Shown here in pieces: positions 7,277 to 9,128 of a stretch of 9,128 nucleotides of DNA (its first letter is position 1; each line of letters begins with the position of its first letter). The notes below the pieces were generated by a model. It did no database searches and was not told the DNA's origin. It saw only the letters and a list, made by a program, of their open reading frames with translations. The DNA comes from an uncultured Bacilli bacterium (GTDB taxonomy: Bacteria > Bacillota_I > Bacilli_A > RF39 > UBA660): contig CANQFH010000042.1 in the NCBI GenBank assembly GCA_947598425.1, forward strand, positions 1 through 9,128, given 5' to 3'. The position numbers were made by a program, and so were the translations under genes.

Positions 7277-7359
7277 AACAATCCCACCTAACAATTAAAT
7301 ATTATCATATTTTAGTTCTTTTTAAAAGTCTTTTCGCATATTCTTAAGTGGTGAATAAT

Positions 7360-7935
7360 ATGCATAGTTTAATTAAAGTAAAGAATAAAAAAGTATTAGT
7401 AGCAAGTATTTTGATATTATTAGGGATTATAATTGGGGTAATTTATTATAATTTATTAACTAGTGAAATAAAAAATAATATTATCTATACTTTAAATAAT
7501 AGTAATAGTTTTATATATAATAGTATTATTAAAGACTTATTATTAACTTCTTTAACCTTAGTAACTTCCTTCTTTCTAGTGGGATTATTTATTGGAATCA
7601 TTTATTTAATATATGAAGGAATGTCAATTGGTTTATTAATAGCAATTTTCTATAATACTTATAAATTTAAAGGGTTATTATTTATATTAATATATATTAT
7701 TATAAATAAATTATTAATTTTATTTTTATTAACATTATTTATCTTTAAAATAATTAATATTTCTCGTTATGTAGTAGGATTATTTATATATAAGAAAGAT
7801 AATTATTTAAAAGAAAAGATCTTTATTAATTTTAAGAAAAGTTTATTTATTATTATATTAATATTAATTGTCAATGTTATTTTATATTTTATCTCTCCAA
7901 TCCTATCTGGTGTTTTGACAAATATCTTAAAATAG
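7360..7935 (+). CDS. SpoIIM-like five-helix membrane protein
   Basis: The 191-residue product has about five hydrophobic segments (near 11-30, 61-85, 87-99, 104-133 and 161-188), the length and topology of SpoIIM/DUF95 proteins. Family-like features are a hydrophobic stretch leading to YEGMSIGLLIAI (SpoIIM has a similar G-x-x-x-G turn), FKGLLFIL, and ISPILSGVL at the end, where SpoIIM has a YxSP-type C-terminus. In spore formers SpoIIM anchors the SpoIID-SpoIIP engulfment peptidoglycan hydrolases; homologues occur in non-sporulating bacteria with unclear roles. No other sporulation gene is present. I prefer the ATG at 7360 over the GTG at 7348: GGTGA (7350-7354) pairs with the 16S rRNA tail 5 nt before the ATG, whereas nothing suitable precedes the GTG. 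No convincing promoter is seen in the 83-nt gap upstream. Confidence 0.6.
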   Translation: MHSLIKVKNKKVLVASILILLGIIIGVIYYNLLTSEIKNNIIYTLNNSNSFIYNSIIKDLLLTSLTLVTSFFLVGLFIGIIYLIYEGMSIGLLIAIFYNTYKFKGLLFILIYIIINKLLILFLLTLFIFKIINISRYVVGLFIYKKDNYLKEKIFINFKKSLFIIILILIVNVILYFISPILSGVLTNILK

Positions 7936-7943
7936 AGTATAAT
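7915..7943 (+). promoter_or_regulatory. Perfect sigma-A promoter for the orphan ATPase
   Basis: TTGACA (7915-7920) and TATAAT (7938-7943) are both perfect and separated by the optimal 17 bp. The -35 box and spacer lie within the final codons of the SpoIIM-like gene (VLTNILK), and the -10 begins 2 nt after its stop codon. Transcription should start near 7950. The ribosome binding site AAGGGG (7962-7967) precedes the ATG at 7976 by 8 nt. The match predicts strong, constitutive expression. Confidence 0.82.
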
Positions 7944-7975
7944 ACAGACTTAATTAAAGGGAAGGGGTATTGATT

Positions 7976-8887
7976 ATGAATAATAAAATATACCAAAAAC
8001 CTATAGAAGAAGTTTTAGATAGACTAGATTCATGTGATAAGAAAGCTGTGTTACTGGGAGGAGTTTTTTCTTCTGGGAAAACTACTATTTTAAATAATTA
8101 TGAAAGTAGTAATAATTTGGTTATTAATGTTAGTCCTAATTATTTAGATAAAACTATCTTTCCAAGTGTTTTAATATCTAATTTATGGTATATAATATTA
8201 ATATTAAGAAAAATATGTAAATATATTCAAAAACATGATAATAATAATTATTTTTCTATCGTCTTTTTTCATAAAAAATTAAATATCTTATATAATGATA
8301 TTTATAATTCTTTTATGGTGTCTGATTATTATCATTTAAATAAATATCAAGAATATCTGCAACATCCCGAACTTTTAGTAGAAGAATTTATTAGTTTTTA
8401 TAAAAATTATGGATTATTAACTTTAATTATTGATAATTTTGATACATTTGCTTGTCCTCATGAAATATATCAACAAGGCGTATATAATGTATTAAAAAAA
8501 TATTTATATACTATTTATGCTATTTCTGATAGTAGTATTCTTAATGATAAAAAAGAGATTAAAAGATTGAAGAAAAATAATGATGTCATATTAATTGGAT
8601 ATAATTTTAATATTGAAGTTATTAAAGAAATAATTGATTTACATACTTTACATTTAATTAATGATGATTTTAGTAAAAGAATTAGATTTATTATTAATGA
8701 TAAATTTTTAGAAGAATTAATTAATTTATGTAATGGTAATATTAATTTATTAAAGAATATCTTTTATTGTTTTTATTTAAGTATTGATAATTTAAATGAA
8801 AATGAATATGAACAATATTTGTTAAATTGTTTAAATGATATTAAAACTCAAAATACTTTAGTTAGAAAAAGTAAACTATTTATTTAA
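7976..8887 (+). CDS. Orphan P-loop (AAA+/STAND-like) ATPase, function unknown
   Basis: I do not recognise a specific family. The 303-residue product has a clear Walker A motif, GGVFSSGKTT (G29, G34, K35, T36, T37), and a Walker B-like LLTLIIDNFD (D153 after a hydrophobic strand, D156). YTIYAISDSS (178-187) is a plausible sensor-1 strand, and LCNGNINLLKNI (251-262) sits where ORC/Cdc6-like and STAND ATPases have their GGNP-type sensor-2 helix. The ends are helical and Asn/Lys-rich. No DNA-binding, nuclease, TIR or repeat domain is visible. Residues 62-80 (FPSVLISNLWYIILILRKI) are hydrophobic enough to resemble a membrane-associated helix. The ATG at 7976 is chosen over the TTG at 7970 because AAGGGG is 8 nt from the ATG but only 2 nt from the TTG. 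It is transcribed alone from a perfect promoter, with the likely insertion sequence just beyond its stop. Confidence 0.75.
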   Translation: MNNKIYQKPIEEVLDRLDSCDKKAVLLGGVFSSGKTTILNNYESSNNLVINVSPNYLDKTIFPSVLISNLWYIILILRKICKYIQKHDNNNYFSIVFFHKKLNILYNDIYNSFMVSDYYHLNKYQEYLQHPELLVEEFISFYKNYGLLTLIIDNFDTFACPHEIYQQGVYNVLKKYLYTIYAISDSSILNDKKEIKRLKKNNDVILIGYNFNIEVIKEIIDLHTLHLINDDFSKRIRFIINDKFLEELINLCNGNINLLKNIFYCFYLSIDNLNENEYEQYLLNCLNDIKTQNTLVRKSKLFI

Positions 8888-8994
8888 AATTCTTGACTCG
8901 AGACTGCTGAAAAAGTCAAAAAAATTTTCATATTTTTCGTTTTTTGTCAAAAATTTGAGCAAAAAAAATAAAAGTTAATATTTTTTCCTTTATT
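8888..8994. other. AT-rich convergent gap with small inverted repeats
   Basis: This gap separates the ATPase stop from the stop of the minus-strand transposase fragment. TTGACT (8893-8898) and AGTCAA (8914-8919) form a 6-bp inverted repeat with a 15-nt gap. AAAATAAA (8965-8972) and TTTATTTT (8989-8996) form a second, purely A/T pair. Either could contribute to termination for the convergent genes, but neither makes a convincing hairpin followed by a T run. The stretch is better explained as the end of an insertion sequence than as a regulated intergenic region. Confidence 0.4.
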
Positions 8995-9128
8995 TTAACT
9001 CTTATTCTTTTCTTCTTTTTCTAGTTTTTCTTCTCTTAATTTCCTTATTCTCTTTATATTTGTTAAAAAGAGCGTACTTGCCCCTTGTATTGTTATTCCT
9101 AGTTTTCCACATCCTATCGCTGTTTTCA
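8900..9128 (-). mobile_element. Probable insertion sequence end, truncated by the window edge
   Basis: Just past the ATPase stop, GAGACTGCTGAAAAAGTC (8900-8917) resembles the GACTGTTG(C/A)AAAAGTC-type terminal repeats of IS1182-like and related DDE elements. It lies outside the 3' end of a minus-strand reading frame whose C-terminus looks like a DDE transposase. The exact boundary and any target duplication cannot be fixed because the other end lies outside the window. Family assignment is from memory of such ends and is tentative. Confidence 0.45.
8995..9128 (-). CDS. C-terminal fragment of a probable DDE transposase (runs off right edge)
   Basis: The minus-strand frame enters from the right edge and ends at a TAA (plus-strand TTA, 8995-8997). 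It gives 43 visible residues containing GCGKLGITIQGASTLFLTN, directly followed by IKRIRKLREEK and a Lys/Glu-rich tail. The spacing G-x-K-(V/L)-x-x-x-x-Q, about ten residues, then N-(I/L)-K-R-(I/L)-x-K-L, is the usual last helix of IS1182/IS4-superfamily DDE transposases (RGLxKVxxQxxLxxxAxNLKRLxKL). The DDE residues themselves would be outside the window. With only 43 residues the call rests on that pattern and on the terminal-repeat-like sequence beyond the stop. The alternative is an unrelated protein with a charged helical tail. Confidence 0.5.
   Translation of the reverse strand, partial: KTAIGCGKLGITIQGASTLFLTNIKRIRKLREEKLEKEEKNKS

Noticed and set aside
7348..7350. GTG start for the SpoIIM-like gene
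   Set aside because: No ribosome binding site precedes it, and the GTGGTGA sequence itself serves as the binding site for the ATG at 7360.
7970..7972. TTG start for the ATPase gene
   Set aside because: It is only 2 nt from the AAGGGG ribosome binding site, too close for initiation; the ATG at 7976 has the correct 8-nt spacing.
1..9128. CRISPR array, tRNA or rRNA genes, riboswitch
   Set aside because: No regularly spaced repeats, cloverleaf-compatible segment, rRNA-like GC-rich conserved block or recognisable riboswitch core was seen in the intergenic regions, all of which are short and AT-rich.

Overview
The window comes from a very AT-rich, low-GC Gram-positive (Bacillota-like) chromosome. 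TTA, AGA, AAT and AAA codons dominate, ribosome binding sites are GGAGG/AGGTGG-like, and promoters are of the sigma-A type. The gene order dnaG-rpoD-trmK with a YqfQ-like gene alongside is a Bacilli hallmark. The style suggests an uncultured gut Bacilli/Mollicutes-related lineage (RF39- or Erysipelotrichales-like), but that is an inference from style only. All tryptophans in the genes read are TGG and no gene ends in TGA, so the standard bacterial code fits.

Layout, left to right. Positions 1-224 hold no convincing gene: a long terminator-like hairpin (113-168) and then a strong extended -10 promoter (170-197). That promoter drives an unrecognised two-helix membrane protein gene (225-951) whose reading frame is broken in an AT-rich simple-sequence tract inside its membrane segment. 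The macromolecular-synthesis operon follows: dnaG (primase), rpoD (primary sigma factor) and trmK (tRNA A22 methyltransferase), packed with 2-nt and -1-nt junctions. trmK converges on a small minus-strand YqfQ/VrrA-like gene. Their tails overlap by 17 nt, and that overlap forms the inner part of a shared hairpin terminator.

Next is a two-gene operon for a type IV pilus or competence-type machine: a PilC/GspF platform protein with an unusual ~115-residue N-terminal membrane extension, and its prepilin peptidase. No ATPase or pilin genes are in the window. A previously unlisted 30-residue single-helix protein gene (7184-7276, minus strand; DUF4044-like) overlaps the end of the peptidase gene and carries a candidate terminator for that operon inside its own coding sequence. 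Then come a SpoIIM-like five-helix membrane protein and an orphan P-loop/AAA+-type ATPase of unknown role. The ATPase has a perfect consensus promoter (TTGACA-17-TATAAT) embedded in the last codons of the SpoIIM-like gene. The right edge enters what looks like an insertion sequence: a probable terminal repeat near 8900 and, on the minus strand, the C-terminal end of a DDE-type transposase running out of the window.

The best candidates for undescribed biology are the frame-disrupted membrane gene with its strong promoter, the extended PilC in a split pilus locus, the hidden 30-residue gene, and the orphan ATPase.
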